DNA of 64,000 nt from CAYMUL01 sp964393605 (GTDB lineage Bacteria > Bacteroidota > Ignavibacteria > Ignavibacteriales > Ignavibacteriaceae): the NCBI GenBank assembly GCA_964393605.1, contig CAYMUL010000007.1, positions 80,572-144,571 of the forward strand, given 5' to 3'. This document shows, one piece after another, positions 51,171 to 60,762 of this stretch (within the stretch, counting starts at the first letter, position 1; each line of letters begins with the position of its first letter). Both the position numbers and the translations under genes were made by a program. The notes under the pieces were generated by a model, which did no database searches, was not told the DNA's origin, and worked only from the letters and a program-made list of their open reading frames with translations.

Positions 51171-51851
51171 ATGAAAAAAATATTAATTCTTGAAGATGAT
51201 CCTGCAATAAGACTTGGTCTCGAAACTGCTTTGAAAGACGAAGGCTACGCTCATGTATCTGCTGATGACGGGGCGGAAGGTTTTTCTTTAGCTTCTGAAG
51301 GAAAATTTGATCTCATTCTTTTAGATGTTATTCTTCCTTCAATAAGTGGATTTGATATTTGCAGTAACTTAAGAAAATCGGGCGTGTTCACTCCCATAAT
51401 TATTATTACGAGCAAGAAAGAGGAAGTAGATAGAGTCATCGGTTTGGAATTGGGCGCGGATGATTACATCACTAAACCTTTCAGCATCAGAGAATTACTT
51501 GCAAGAATGAGAGCAATATTTAGGAGGGCAACTGAATTTAATGGCGCACAAGGACTTGTTGCGTTCGAAAATATAGAAATTAATTTCGGTGCGCACACTC
51601 TAAAACGTAACGGCAGAGATCTCGAAATAACGAACACTGAATTAAAACTTCTCAAATTTTTTTGTGATCATGAAAATATGGTTCTTTCGCGCGAAAAAAT
51701 TCTGAACGAAGTTTGGGGTTATGAATCATTCCCTACTACACGAACTGTCGATAACTTCATTCTTTCTCTCCGAAAAAAAATTGAAAAAGATTTTTCAAAT
51801 CCAAAACATATTATAACGGCGCATCGCGGCGGATATAAGTTTGTCCTCTAA
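51171..51851 (+). CDS. OmpR/PhoB-family response regulator
   Basis: 226 aa. Receiver domain ~1-120 with acidic pocket LILEDDPA, phosphoacceptor D52 in DLILLDVILPSISG, and the Thr/Lys switch residues in IIITSKKEE and DDYITKPFS. C-terminal winged-helix DNA-binding domain ~130-226 (TLKRNGRDLEITNTELKLLKFF, TRTVDNFILSLRKKIE; quoted in parts). Partner of the adjacent kinase. Confidence 0.95.
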   Translation: MKKILILEDDPAIRLGLETALKDEGYAHVSADDGAEGFSLASEGKFDLILLDVILPSISGFDICSNLRKSGVFTPIIIITSKKEEVDRVIGLELGADDYITKPFSIRELLARMRAIFRRATEFNGAQGLVAFENIEINFGAHTLKRNGRDLEITNTELKLLKFFCDHENMVLSREKILNEVWGYESFPTTRTVDNFILSLRKKIEKDFSNPKHIITAHRGGYKFVL

Positions 51852-51978
51852 TCTAATACATAGTAAATTTCCCCGTCATTAATTTTTCTCTCTCACTTTA
51901 AAATTGACTAAACATTCATTTTAAAATCCACTTCAAAAAGAAATTAACTTTTACAAATTCCTGACATCTCGTTGACAA

Positions 51979-51992
51979 CTGTATTTTTACAG
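51979..51992. promoter_or_regulatory. short inverted repeat before the 5'-nucleotidase gene
   Basis: CTGTATTTTTACAG (CTGTA, TTTT, TACAG) lies 42 bp before the start codon and right after TTGACAA. It could be an operator or part of a promoter; nothing more can be said. No other signal is obvious in the 182-bp gap. Confidence 0.3.
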
Positions 51993-52033
51993 GCGGTTAA
52001 GTTGCAGCCGTAAAAAAAATAAGGAATTATAAA

Positions 52034-53884
52034 ATGAAAACTTTTCTCACACTTCTTGTTCTTGCTGTATCCGTAATTAATTACGCACAGGATACACTAA
52101 CAATTCTTCACTTGAATGATACGCATTCAATGCTTGCGCCTCTTGCCCCCCGCGATGTGAACTTGCAGGGAACTCGCGGAGGAATCGCCAGAGCCGCATC
52201 TTTCATCGGCATGAATAAATTGTCTGAACCGAATGTTCTCACTCTTCATGCCGGTGATTTCTTCGTCGGAGATATTTTTTTCAACACAACTTTCGGTGTT
52301 GCCGAGTTAAGTATCCTAAAAGATTTAGGAATCGATGCCATGACTGTGGGCAATCATGAATTCGATCTAACTCCGGCAACTTTGGAAACCGCGCTAACTA
52401 CCGCATTCCCAACTAATGGTATTCCACTTCTCTCGGCTAATTTAAATCTGAGCAATGATACCGTTGCGGGCTTAAGGCAATTCATTAAACCTTACTTCAT
52501 CAAACAATTTGGAAGTATTAAAGTTGGGATACTCGGTTTAACAACTCCAGAAACAAATCTATTTTCATTGCCGTATCCGGCAATTATTGAAGAAGATTTT
52601 GTTACCATAGCGGCACAATATATTGATACTTTAGTCTCGCAGAACTGCAACGTAATTATTTTGCTTTCACATCTTGGCGTGTATTACGATTGGGTGCTCG
52701 CGCAAATGCTAACCGGCATCAATGTTATCGTCGGTGGACACGACCATTATAATTTTGAAGAACCGATTACAGTAACAAATCCCGCAGGCAAACCAACATG
52801 GATTGTTCAGACTGAAGGAACGTATCACTCCGTTGGCAAAATTAAATTGGCTGTGCAAAATCAGTCTGTGAATTTGCTTTCATATGAAAACACGCCACTC
52901 GATCTATCAATTCCTCAAGAGCCAACGGTGAAAACAATTATTGATACTCTCATCGCACAAATAGAAAATACTTATGGAGCGGTTTATTCACAACAAATAG
53001 GTATTGCAACAGATTATTTCGATGAAGTTGCCGATTCACTTTTTATATCGGGCAATCATGAAACTGCAGTAGGAAATTTTGTAGCTGATGCATATCGTTG
53101 GAAAACCGGTGCCGATATTGCAATTCAAGTTGGCGGTTCAACTTGTCAGCCGATTCATCAGGGTCCAATCGTTCCGGCGGATTTGTTTAGAGTTGTCGGG
53201 TATGGTTTCAATGAAGTAAATGGTTTGGGTTATCGTCTGTGTAAAATTAAAATGACCGGAGAGGCACTAATGATGGGCTTAGAAATCGGTTTATCCCAAA
53301 TTCAAATTAATGATGAATTACTTCCACAGGTCTCAGGGATGAGTTATAGCTACGATATTGGTGATACAGTAATGAGGTTGAGGAATCCATTAGTGAATGG
53401 AATTCCACTGAATCCACTTCAGGTTTATTCTGTTGCCACGAATGAATTTCTTATAGCCGCAATGGATTTGTTTGGAATCACTTATTCGGATGTTTATGTG
53501 TATAACGATTCATCCGAGTTTCAGGTGCTTGTAGATTATGCAATTTCATTGAACGGCGTACTCACACCCAAGTATGAAAACCGCGTAACATGGTTGCAGA
53601 GAAATGAATTCGCTATTCCATCTGTCTTTGAATTGAAGCAGAATTATCCCAACCCATTCAACCCGGAAACAACAATTGAATTTTATCTTCCTAAAAATTC
53701 TTTTGTGGAACTTTCGATTTATTCTGTTACCGGCGAAAAAATTGTTTCGCTATTGAATGAAGAATTGTATGCAGGATCGTACAGACTTAAATTCGATGCA
53801 CGCGAACTTTCTTCCGGTGTTTATTTCTGTAAAATGAAAACTGAACACTATTCGTCAATCATTAAAATGTTATTGTTAAAATAA
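52034..53884 (+). CDS. T9SS-exported 5'-nucleotidase/metallophosphatase (UshA family)
   Basis: 616 aa, signal peptide ~1-18. N-terminal calcineurin-type phosphoesterase: ILHLNDTHSML (D29, H31), TLHAGDFFVGD, VGNHEFDL, ILLSHLGVYYD, IVGGHDHYNF. C-terminal 5'-nucleotidase domain ~300-525 (GNHETAVGNFVADAYRWKTG, IAIQVGGST, PLNPLQVYSVATNEFLIA). T9SS type A tail ~530-616 (KQNYPNPFNPETTIEFYLP). It should release phosphate from nucleotides outside the cell. AAGGAAT precedes the ATG. Confidence 0.94.
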   Translation: MKTFLTLLVLAVSVINYAQDTLTILHLNDTHSMLAPLAPRDVNLQGTRGGIARAASFIGMNKLSEPNVLTLHAGDFFVGDIFFNTTFGVAELSILKDLGIDAMTVGNHEFDLTPATLETALTTAFPTNGIPLLSANLNLSNDTVAGLRQFIKPYFIKQFGSIKVGILGLTTPETNLFSLPYPAIIEEDFVTIAAQYIDTLVSQNCNVIILLSHLGVYYDWVLAQMLTGINVIVGGHDHYNFEEPITVTNPAGKPTWIVQTEGTYHSVGKIKLAVQNQSVNLLSYENTPLDLSIPQEPTVKTIIDTLIAQIENTYGAVYSQQIGIATDYFDEVADSLFISGNHETAVGNFVADAYRWKTGADIAIQVGGSTCQPIHQGPIVPADLFRVVGYGFNEVNGLGYRLCKIKMTGEALMMGLEIGLSQIQINDELLPQVSGMSYSYDIGDTVMRLRNPLVNGIPLNPLQVYSVATNEFLIAAMDLFGITYSDVYVYNDSSEFQVLVDYAISLNGVLTPKYENRVTWLQRNEFAIPSVFELKQNYPNPFNPETTIEFYLPKNSFVELSIYSVTGEKIVSLLNEELYAGSYRLKFDARELSSGVYFCKMKTEHYSSIIKMLLLK

Positions 53885-53901
53885 ATTTGAAAGAATGTAA
53901 A

Positions 53902-54654
53902 ATGAAAAACCATTTGATTTTAATCGCAATATTTCTCTCCTCATTCTTTGGATTGAGAGATACATCCGCGCAGGAATTCACTAAAAAATATTTTCCATAT
54001 TCATCGGAAAATAAATTTAATCTTTCCACAAATAACTCTGCCGAAGTTTATAAGAATTATAACCACACAAATAGATTCTCGCTCCCCGAATATCATTCTT
54101 TAAATAAATTGAAGAGTGGAAGTGATTCGAAAAATTTTGCAATCGTAGTTTATCCTTTAAGTTTGTTACTCACCAAATTGAGTACTGATTTACAGTTTGG
54201 ATATGGTAATGGAAACTTCATATTTCATCTTGGCGCATACTTGGGGGGATTTGAAGTGATTGGCGAAAGTTTAGAAGGATTTGAAATCGAAATAGCTAAC
54301 CGGTTTTTACTCGCCGGTCCCGAAGAAAGAAATAAAAATTTCGAAGGTTTTTATATAGCACCTGTATTTCAATTCTCCTCTCTCAAATACTCCGCTACAA
54401 TTTTACATATCTTTTCTTCGGGGAATAATGAAGAAAAAATTTATGCATCTGCGTCAGGCTTTGCTTTGGGATTTGATACCGGATATCAGATTGTTTGGAA
54501 TAATTTTACACTAAATCTGAACAGCGGATTACAAGTAAATCTATCTCCGAAGGAACTCAGTACCACTACCTCCTCAGGGAATACTTATCATGTAGCAACG
54601 ATAAACACTTTTGAATGGCGCGGTTTGGGAGTTGGAATTGGAATTTTATTTTAA
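53902..54654 (+). CDS. secreted protein of unknown function
   Basis: About 250 aa from ATG 53902 (an in-frame TTG five codons earlier is unlikely). Signal peptide ~1-25 (ending RDTSAQE). The mature part alternates hydrophobic and glycine-rich strands (LQFGYGNGNFIFHLGAYLGGFEVIG, GFALGFDTGYQIVW, WRGLGVGIGILF; in parts), as in small outer-membrane beta-barrels, ending in Phe. It starts 17 bp after the 5'-nucleotidase stop and may be its operon partner. No family recognised. Confidence 0.68.
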   Translation: MKNHLILIAIFLSSFFGLRDTSAQEFTKKYFPYSSENKFNLSTNNSAEVYKNYNHTNRFSLPEYHSLNKLKSGSDSKNFAIVVYPLSLLLTKLSTDLQFGYGNGNFIFHLGAYLGGFEVIGESLEGFEIEIANRFLLAGPEERNKNFEGFYIAPVFQFSSLKYSATILHIFSSGNNEEKIYASASGFALGFDTGYQIVWNNFTLNLNSGLQVNLSPKELSTTTSSGNTYHVATINTFEWRGLGVGIGILF

Positions 54655-54699
54655 TTTTTATCGAATACAAAATTATCAACACAACTGAAAGGATATCAA

Positions 54700-55239
54700 A
54701 TGAAAAAGTTAAAAATTCACTTCGCTGTGGTTCTTATTATTATGATTGGAATGGGTGAATTATCAGCTCAAAGTTTTAGTCAACCAACGAAATTCTTTGA
54801 AAGAAATCTTGGAGGTCCTCGATTAGGTTTCACTTTGGTACCGGGGAAATCTACAATCGCAAAGAAGTTGAAAGAAAATAAGATTGGCATGTTCATAAGT
54901 CAATTCGGTTGGCATCTTGAATATCAGGTAATTCCGGCAGGGGGCGGTCCCCAATTCGTTGTGGAATTTCTGCCATTGATTGCAGGAGTAGAGTATGGAA
55001 CGTTTATTCCATCCGCCTCACTCGCACTCGGCATTCGATTTCCCGAAGGATATGAATTCGGTTTAGGTCCCAATTTACTTTTGGGCGGTGCTAAATTAGT
55101 TACATCCGCATTAGTTATCGCCGTTGGAAAGACAATTGATTACGGCGGTGTTAGTATTCCTCTAAATCTTGCTATCGCAACAAATCCGGATGGGAACAGA
55201 TATAGTTTCATAGTTGGATATGCGATTCCAAAATTCTGA
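54700..55239 (+). CDS. secreted barrel-like protein of unknown function
   Basis: 179 aa with a signal peptide (~1-23, ending GELSAQS). Glycine-rich alternating strands (GGPRLGFTLVPGKST, FGWHLEYQVIP, SLALGIRFPEGYEFGLGPNL) and a terminal Phe suggest a small outer-membrane beta-barrel. GAAAGGA ribosome binding site. No family recognised; position suggests cotranscription with the two genes before it. Confidence 0.7.
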   Translation: MKKLKIHFAVVLIIMIGMGELSAQSFSQPTKFFERNLGGPRLGFTLVPGKSTIAKKLKENKIGMFISQFGWHLEYQVIPAGGGPQFVVEFLPLIAGVEYGTFIPSASLALGIRFPEGYEFGLGPNLLLGGAKLVTSALVIAVGKTIDYGGVSIPLNLAIATNPDGNRYSFIVGYAIPKF

Positions 55240-55257
55240 TCATTCTCCTTTAAGCCT

Positions 55258-55286
55258 GCGGAGATACAAAGCGATTTGTTCTCCGC
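55258..55286 (+). terminator. strong hairpin with GCGA tetraloop
   Basis: GCGGAGA-T-ACAAA pairs with TTTGTTCTCCGC around GCGA, a 12-bp stem with one bulged T, 19 bp after the stop of the small secreted protein gene. There is no T tract behind it, so it may stabilise or process the 3' end instead of terminating. Confidence 0.5.
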
Positions 55287-55329
55287 GGCGCTTCTTAAAA
55301 TTCTTTATAAAATCACAATTTTCAATCCT

Positions 55330-55359
55330 TTGAATACCCTGCCGTGAGCGGTATATTTG
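55330..55359 (+). promoter_or_regulatory. Bacteroidota-type promoter of typA
   Basis: TTG (55330-55332), 19-bp spacer, TATATTTG (55352-55359): exact match to the TTG-N19-TAnnTTTG pattern, 82 bp before the typA start. Confidence 0.75.
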
Positions 55360-55441
55360 CAGTGCGTTTTTACAATTCTCTTTTCCCCACGAATTGAAAC
55401 GATGAATATTCACAGCTATGATAATTACGAAAAGGTAAATT

Positions 55442-57280
55442 TTGAACCATCTACAAAAAATTAGAAACATTGCAATTATTGCACACGTCGATCACGGCAA
55501 AACTACGCTCGTCGATCACATCCTAAAACAAACCGGCGCATTTCGCGATAACCAGCACATCGCAAAGCGCGTTATGGATTCCAACGATCTCGAACGAGAA
55601 AGAGGTATCACTATCCTCGCAAAAAACTTGAGCGTTCGTTACAAAGATTATAAAATTAATATTGTCGATACACCGGGACACGCAGATTTCGGCGGCGAAG
55701 TTGAAAGAACTTTGCGAATGGTTGACGGCGTTCTGCTTTTAGTTGATGCCGCTGAAGGACCGCTTCCGCAAACTAAATTCGTGTTAAAAAAATCTCTCGA
55801 ACTCGGATTGAAACCGGTTGTCGTGATAAATAAAATCGATAGAAAAGATGCGCGCCCAAATGTTGTGCTCGATGAAGTGTTTGAGCTATTTATGTCATTG
55901 CAAGCAAATGACGAGCAACTTGATTTCCCCTTCATTTATACGATTGCAAAACAAGGCATCGCAAAAAAATCTTTGGAAGAAGAAAACAACGATCTCATTC
56001 CACTCCTCGATACAATCATTGAAAAAATTCCACACCCGAAAGTTGATTCAACCCAACCGTTTCAAATGCTTATCAGTGCGATAGATTATAACGAATATCT
56101 CGGCAGAATCGGCATCGGCAAAATTCATTTCGGGAAAATTAAAGTAGGCGATTCCATTGTCATCATACCGCGCGAAGGTGAAAAACAAAATGCAAAGGTT
56201 ACAAAACTTTACGCATTCGAAAACATTAAACGCACGGAAATTGAAGAAGCCGAAGCCGGCGATATCATTGCGCTTGCAGGATTGGAAGATGTTGATATCA
56301 GCGACACACTTTGCTCGCAGGAAAAACAGGAAGCACTTGAGAGCATTGCAATTGAAGAGCCGCGCATCTCCATGAATTTTATCGTCAACAATTCTCCTTT
56401 TGCAGGTAAAGATGGAAAATATGTTACAACCAGAAATTTGAGCGAACGTCTCTCCAAAGAATTAAAAGCGAACGTTGGCTTGCGAGTTGAAATGACAGAC
56501 TCTACCGATTCCTTCAAAGTAAGCGGTCGCGGCGAACTTCATCTTTCAATCTTAATTGAAAACATGAGAAGAGAAGGTTACGAAATGCAAGTGAGCAAAC
56601 CGCAAGTTATCTTAAAAAAGATTGACGATGTAATTTGCGAACCGATTGAACACGTGATAATTGATGTGCCTGAAATGTTTGTCGGAACTGTTATCGAAAG
56701 AATGGGGAAGAGAAAAGGTGAAATGAAAAATATGATCACGCTTAACAGTTCAACCCGCGTGGAGTTTTTTATTCCGAGCCGCGGACTGATTGGCTTCCGT
56801 TCGGAATTCATGACTGATACAAAAGGGGAGGGAATTCTTCATCATAATTTTCATGCTTATGAACCATATAAAGGAGATATAGTTCAACGACAGCGCGGTG
56901 CGTTGGTTGCGATGGAACGAGGCGTTGCTTCCGGTTATGCAATGTTTAAGTTGCAAGAGCGTGCAGTATTTTTTGTCGAGCCGGGAACTGAAGTTTATGA
57001 AGGTATGGTCGTCGGAGAAAATTCACGAAGCAATGATATGTTCGTCAACGTTACGAAAACAAAACAACTAACGAACATGCGTGCATCCGGTGCCGATGAA
57101 GCTATTCGTCTCGAACCGCCGACAATATTCACACTCGAACAGGCAATAGAATGGATTACCGACGACGAGTATGTCGAAATCACTCCAAACTTTATTCGCA
57201 TCAGAAAAAAATATTTAACGGAAATGGACAGAAAGAACGCGCGCCTCGCACAAAAGCAAGCCGAGTTAGTCGAAGTTTAA
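55442..57280 (+). CDS. typA: translational GTPase TypA/BipA
   Basis: 612 aa, usual length. Ribosome-associated GTPase of the EF-G type, needed for ribosome assembly and stress growth. G1 IIAHVDHGKTTLVDHIL, switch region RERGITILAKNLSV, G3 VDTPGHADFGGEVE, G4 INKIDRKDARP; then domain II, domain III and the BipA-specific C-terminal domain (PSRGLIGFRSEFMTDTKGEG). TTG start at 55442; the alternative is no better. pepD follows after 18 bp. Confidence 0.96.
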   Translation: MNHLQKIRNIAIIAHVDHGKTTLVDHILKQTGAFRDNQHIAKRVMDSNDLERERGITILAKNLSVRYKDYKINIVDTPGHADFGGEVERTLRMVDGVLLLVDAAEGPLPQTKFVLKKSLELGLKPVVVINKIDRKDARPNVVLDEVFELFMSLQANDEQLDFPFIYTIAKQGIAKKSLEEENNDLIPLLDTIIEKIPHPKVDSTQPFQMLISAIDYNEYLGRIGIGKIHFGKIKVGDSIVIIPREGEKQNAKVTKLYAFENIKRTEIEEAEAGDIIALAGLEDVDISDTLCSQEKQEALESIAIEEPRISMNFIVNNSPFAGKDGKYVTTRNLSERLSKELKANVGLRVEMTDSTDSFKVSGRGELHLSILIENMRREGYEMQVSKPQVILKKIDDVICEPIEHVIIDVPEMFVGTVIERMGKRKGEMKNMITLNSSTRVEFFIPSRGLIGFRSEFMTDTKGEGILHHNFHAYEPYKGDIVQRQRGALVAMERGVASGYAMFKLQERAVFFVEPGTEVYEGMVVGENSRSNDMFVNVTKTKQLTNMRASGADEAIRLEPPTIFTLEQAIEWITDDEYVEITPNFIRIRKKYLTEMDRKNARLAQKQAELVEV

Positions 57281-57298
57281 AATCAAGAAAGGAAAATC

Positions 57299-58765
57299 AT
57301 GTCATCAAATGCAATTAAAAACTTAAAACCGGAAATTCTTTGGCAAAGGTTTTATGAAATTTCTCAAGTGCCGCGCCCTTCAAAAAAAGAAGAAAAAATT
57401 CTTACTCATCTGCGCAAACTTTGTAATGAATTAAATGTGAGTTACAAAGAAGATGCAGTCGGAAATTTGCTTCTCTCCGTTCCCGCGACAAAAGGATTTG
57501 AGAATAAGCCCGTCGTTGTTCTGCAAGCGCATGTCGATATGGTTTGCGAAAAAAATAAATCGACGCAACATGATTTTGATAACGACCCGATTAAATTGAT
57601 AAATGAAAACGGATGGATAAAAGCCGATGGCACAACTCTCGGAAGCGATAACGGAATTGGTGTAGCCGCCGCTCTCGCAACAATTACCGATACTTCTTTC
57701 CAACACGGTCCGCTCGAAATTCTTCTCACGATTGATGAAGAAACCGGTTTGACCGGCGCGAGCAATCTTCAACCGGGATTTGTTTCCGGCAAAATGTTGT
57801 TGAATTTAGATTCGGAAGAGGACGGTGCATTTTATGTCGGATGTTCCGGCGGGCTTGATACTGTTGGCTCTTTTAACATTGATGCTGAAGCGCGCAATGA
57901 AAATTTAAAAGGATATATGCTTTCAATTTCAGGATTGAAGGGAGGGCATTCAGGTCTTGATATCAACACAGGCAGAGCAAATGCAATCAAACTGCTCGCA
58001 AGAACTTTAAGCGCGATTTCGGAAAATGATTTTTATCTTTCTGCAATCAATGGAGGAAGTAAACGAAATGCTATTCCACGCGAAGCCGAAGCGGAAGTTT
58101 TTTGTACAAATGCAACCGCTGAGGAGATTAAAAAAATTCTTTCTCGGGAAGAATCGAAATTCAAAAATGAATTTGCATCTGCCGATAACAGTGTGAAAAT
58201 TTCATTCGAGTTATCCGATAATAAACCGATGTTTGTTTTCAAAAAAGAATTCACGAACAATTTAATCAACACTCTTCTTGCGCTTCCAACCGGCGTTATA
58301 CAAATGTCTCCCGATATTAAGGAACTCGTTGAAACATCAACAAACCTTGCAACGATTCAAACAACAGAAGATGAAGTAATCATCGGTACAAGTCAACGCA
58401 GTTCGATTGAGACTGCAAATCAATACATTGCGCAAAGTGTTCGTTCCGTTTTTGAATTAGCAAATGCTTCAGTAAAAACCGGAGATGGTTATCCCGGTTG
58501 GAAACCAAATATGAACTCGCCGATTCTTGCAACTTCGAAAAAAGTATTTAAAAAACTTTTTAACAAAGAACCAGAAATCAAAGCCATCCATGCGGGTTTG
58601 GAGTGTGGAATTCTCGGCGATAAAAATCCCGGACTTGATATGCTCTCATTCGGACCGACGATCACCGGCGCGCATTCTCCAGATGAACAAGTGAACATCG
58701 AAACGGTAGAGAAATTTTATAATTTGCTCAAAGCAATTTTATCTGACATCGCAAATTCGAATTGA
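57299..58765 (+). CDS. pepD: aminoacyl-histidine dipeptidase (M20 family)
   Basis: 488 aa. Cytosolic zinc peptidase that cleaves Xaa-His and other dipeptides. Metal site: VVLQAHVDMVCEK (His, Asp), TLGSDNGIGVAAALA (bridging Asp), DEETGLTGA (catalytic and ligand Glu), LLNLDSEEDG (Asp) and a C-terminal His in AHSPDEQVNIE. SGLKGGHSGLDINTGRANA marks the lid domain. AAGGAAA ribosome binding site. Its stop overlaps the aroC start. Confidence 0.95.
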   Translation: MSSNAIKNLKPEILWQRFYEISQVPRPSKKEEKILTHLRKLCNELNVSYKEDAVGNLLLSVPATKGFENKPVVVLQAHVDMVCEKNKSTQHDFDNDPIKLINENGWIKADGTTLGSDNGIGVAAALATITDTSFQHGPLEILLTIDEETGLTGASNLQPGFVSGKMLLNLDSEEDGAFYVGCSGGLDTVGSFNIDAEARNENLKGYMLSISGLKGGHSGLDINTGRANAIKLLARTLSAISENDFYLSAINGGSKRNAIPREAEAEVFCTNATAEEIKKILSREESKFKNEFASADNSVKISFELSDNKPMFVFKKEFTNNLINTLLALPTGVIQMSPDIKELVETSTNLATIQTTEDEVIIGTSQRSSIETANQYIAQSVRSVFELANASVKTGDGYPGWKPNMNSPILATSKKVFKKLFNKEPEIKAIHAGLECGILGDKNPGLDMLSFGPTITGAHSPDEQVNIETVEKFYNLLKAILSDIANSN

Positions 58766-59973
58766 GCGTGATTAGATTTTTAACAGCCGGGGAATCTCAC
58801 GGCAAATCTTTGATGACTATCGTCGAAGGTTTTCCTGCGAACATTCCGATTAATGCAGAATACATCGATGCGCAACTTGCGCGCAGACAGATGGGCTACG
58901 GGCGCGGCGGAAGAATGAAAATTGAAAACGACCGCGTTGAGATTCAAAGCGGAGTGCGGTTCGGTTTAACTCTTGGTTCGCCGATCGGAATGTTGATACA
59001 AAATAAAGATTGGGAAAATTGGATTGACTTGATGAGTGCCGATGGCGATATGGGAACGATTGAAAAAATTTCTGTTCCGCGTCCCGGGCATGCTGATTTA
59101 ACCGGCACAACAAAATATAATTTCGATGACATTCGCAACTCGATCGAAAGATCATCTGCACGGGAAACAGCCGCGCGAGTTGCGGCATGTTCGATTGCAA
59201 GAAAATTTTTGGATGTGTTTGGAATTCGCATCGGGAGTTTTGTCGAATCAATTGGCGGTGTGTACGGCTCGAAAAATTATTTTGAAGAATTAATTCAACA
59301 TCCGAAAATTAATTTTAATGCCTTTTCACTTTCCTTAAAAGCAGATAAAAGTTGTGTTCGAGTTTTTGAAAAAGTACACGAAGAAAAAATTATTAACAGA
59401 ATCAAACTTGCAAAGAAAAAAGGGGACACACTCGGCGGAACCTTTATTGTAGCGGTCTCCGGGCTTCCCGCTGGGCTGGGTTCATTCATGCATTACGATA
59501 AAAGAATTGATGCCGCGCTCGCCTCGGCAATGCTTTCGATTAATGCCGTAAAGGGAGTTGAAATCGGAAATGCATATTCGAATGCAGAAAATTTTGGATC
59601 ATTTGCGCATGATGAAATTATTATTCGCGAAAATAAATTCTGGCGAAAGAGTAATCGTGCCGGCGGTGTTGAAGGTGGAATTACGACTGGCTTACCTTTA
59701 CTGATCCGCGGCGCAATGAAACCGATTGCAACTTTGATGAGTCCGATTGAAACGATCAATCTGAAAACGATGAAGAAAATTTCAGCGCGAAGAGAGAGAA
59801 GTGATTTTGTTGCAGTTCCCGCATGCGCTGTAATTGCCGAAGCGATGACTGCATGGGTTGTTGCCGATTTCTTTCTCCAAAAATTCGGCGGCGATTCTAT
59901 CGAAGAAACAAAAAATAATTTTTCCGGTTACGCAAAAAATCTTACACAAAAAATTTCAAAACGATTCAAGTAA
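58762..59973 (+). CDS. aroC: chorismate synthase
   Basis: 403 aa. Last step of the shikimate pathway, EPSP to chorismate, using reduced FMN. Signatures: FLTAGESHGKSLMTIVEGFP, ARRQMGYGRGGRM, RPGHADLTGTTKYNFDDIRN, SSARETAARVAACSIAR, NRAGGVEGGITTGLPL. Start is TTG 58762, overlapping the pepD stop, or GTG 58768. No other aro gene is present. Confidence 0.97.
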   Translation: MSVIRFLTAGESHGKSLMTIVEGFPANIPINAEYIDAQLARRQMGYGRGGRMKIENDRVEIQSGVRFGLTLGSPIGMLIQNKDWENWIDLMSADGDMGTIEKISVPRPGHADLTGTTKYNFDDIRNSIERSSARETAARVAACSIARKFLDVFGIRIGSFVESIGGVYGSKNYFEELIQHPKINFNAFSLSLKADKSCVRVFEKVHEEKIINRIKLAKKKGDTLGGTFIVAVSGLPAGLGSFMHYDKRIDAALASAMLSINAVKGVEIGNAYSNAENFGSFAHDEIIIRENKFWRKSNRAGGVEGGITTGLPLLIRGAMKPIATLMSPIETINLKTMKKISARRERSDFVAVPACAVIAEAMTAWVVADFFLQKFGGDSIEETKNNFSGYAKNLTQKISKRFK

Positions 59974-59976
59974 CAG

Positions 59977-60618
59977 ATGAAAATTAAAACTTTCCCAATC
60001 AATCCATTTTTCGAAAATACTTATGTTGTCTTTGACGAAATATCTAAAGAGTGTCTGATAATAGATCCCGGATGTTTGAACGAGATCGAAGAATCTGCGA
60101 TTCAAATTTTCATTGAAAAAAATGAATTGAAGGTGAATGCAATCATAAATACTCATTGCCATCTCGATCATGTTTTCGGAAATAAATTTGCAAAAGAAAA
60201 ATTTAATGCGCCGCTTTTAATCCCGCGCGAAGATAAATTTTTGCTGGACAACGCATCGAAGCAAGCCGCATTCTACGGCATTGAAATGAATGATTCACCC
60301 GAACCCGATGGTTTTCTTGACGATTTGAAATTTGTTTCAATCGGTAATTTTCAATTCAAATTATTAATCACGCCAGGGCACACACCGGGAGAGTTTTGTC
60401 TCTACAACGAAACAGAAAAAATTTGTTTTACCGGCGATGTGCTTTTTAAAGAAAGCATCGGAAGAAGCGATCTACCGGGGGGTGATTACGATACTTTAAT
60501 TCATTCAATAAAATCGATGCTGATAACGTTGCCGGACGAAACAAAAATTTATCCAGGGCACGGAGAACCTTCCACTATCGCTTATGAAAAAATTCAAAAT
60601 CCGTTTCTAAACTCATAA
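59977..60618 (+). CDS. MBL-fold hydrolase, glyoxalase II-like
   Basis: 213 aa. Metallo-beta-lactamase fold: INTHCHLDHVFGNKF carries THxHxDH; further His/Asp ligands in ITPGHTPGEFCL, CFTGDVLFKESIGRSDLPGG and IYPGHGEPST. This set is typical of the YcbL/glyoxalase II-like hydrolases that act on thioesters such as S-lactoylglutathione, but the glutathione-binding C-terminal domain of true GloB is missing, so the substrate is open. It follows aroC by 3 bp. Confidence 0.9.
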   Translation: MKIKTFPINPFFENTYVVFDEISKECLIIDPGCLNEIEESAIQIFIEKNELKVNAIINTHCHLDHVFGNKFAKEKFNAPLLIPREDKFLLDNASKQAAFYGIEMNDSPEPDGFLDDLKFVSIGNFQFKLLITPGHTPGEFCLYNETEKICFTGDVLFKESIGRSDLPGGDYDTLIHSIKSMLITLPDETKIYPGHGEPSTIAYEKIQNPFLNS

Positions 60619-60687
60619 CATAACCGGACTCCACCAAAAGAAAAATATTTTTGATAAATACTTGACGAATCGAGCTGAACTTAGAAA

Positions 60688-60750
60688 GTTGAAGATTTAC
60701 AAATTATAGTTTGCGCCTTATTTGATAAGGATATTCTTAGAAAAAGAAAA
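60688..60750. repeat. probable remnant of the dispersed element core unit
   Basis: AAAGTTGAAGATTTACAAAT, then GCGCCTTATTTGATAAGGATATTCTTAG and an A-rich end, lines up by eye with the core units of the elements at ~11.9-12.3 and ~22.8-23.1 kb (AAGTTGAACATTTTACAAAT, GACAAGGGTA and so on). No palindromes remain. Low similarity, so tentative. Confidence 0.45.
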
Positions 60751-60762
60751 CTAAAAAAATAG

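Noticed and set aside
55240..55470. 76-codon open frame, minus strand
   Set aside because: Covers the GCGA hairpin and the typA promoter and overlaps the typA start; no coding character.
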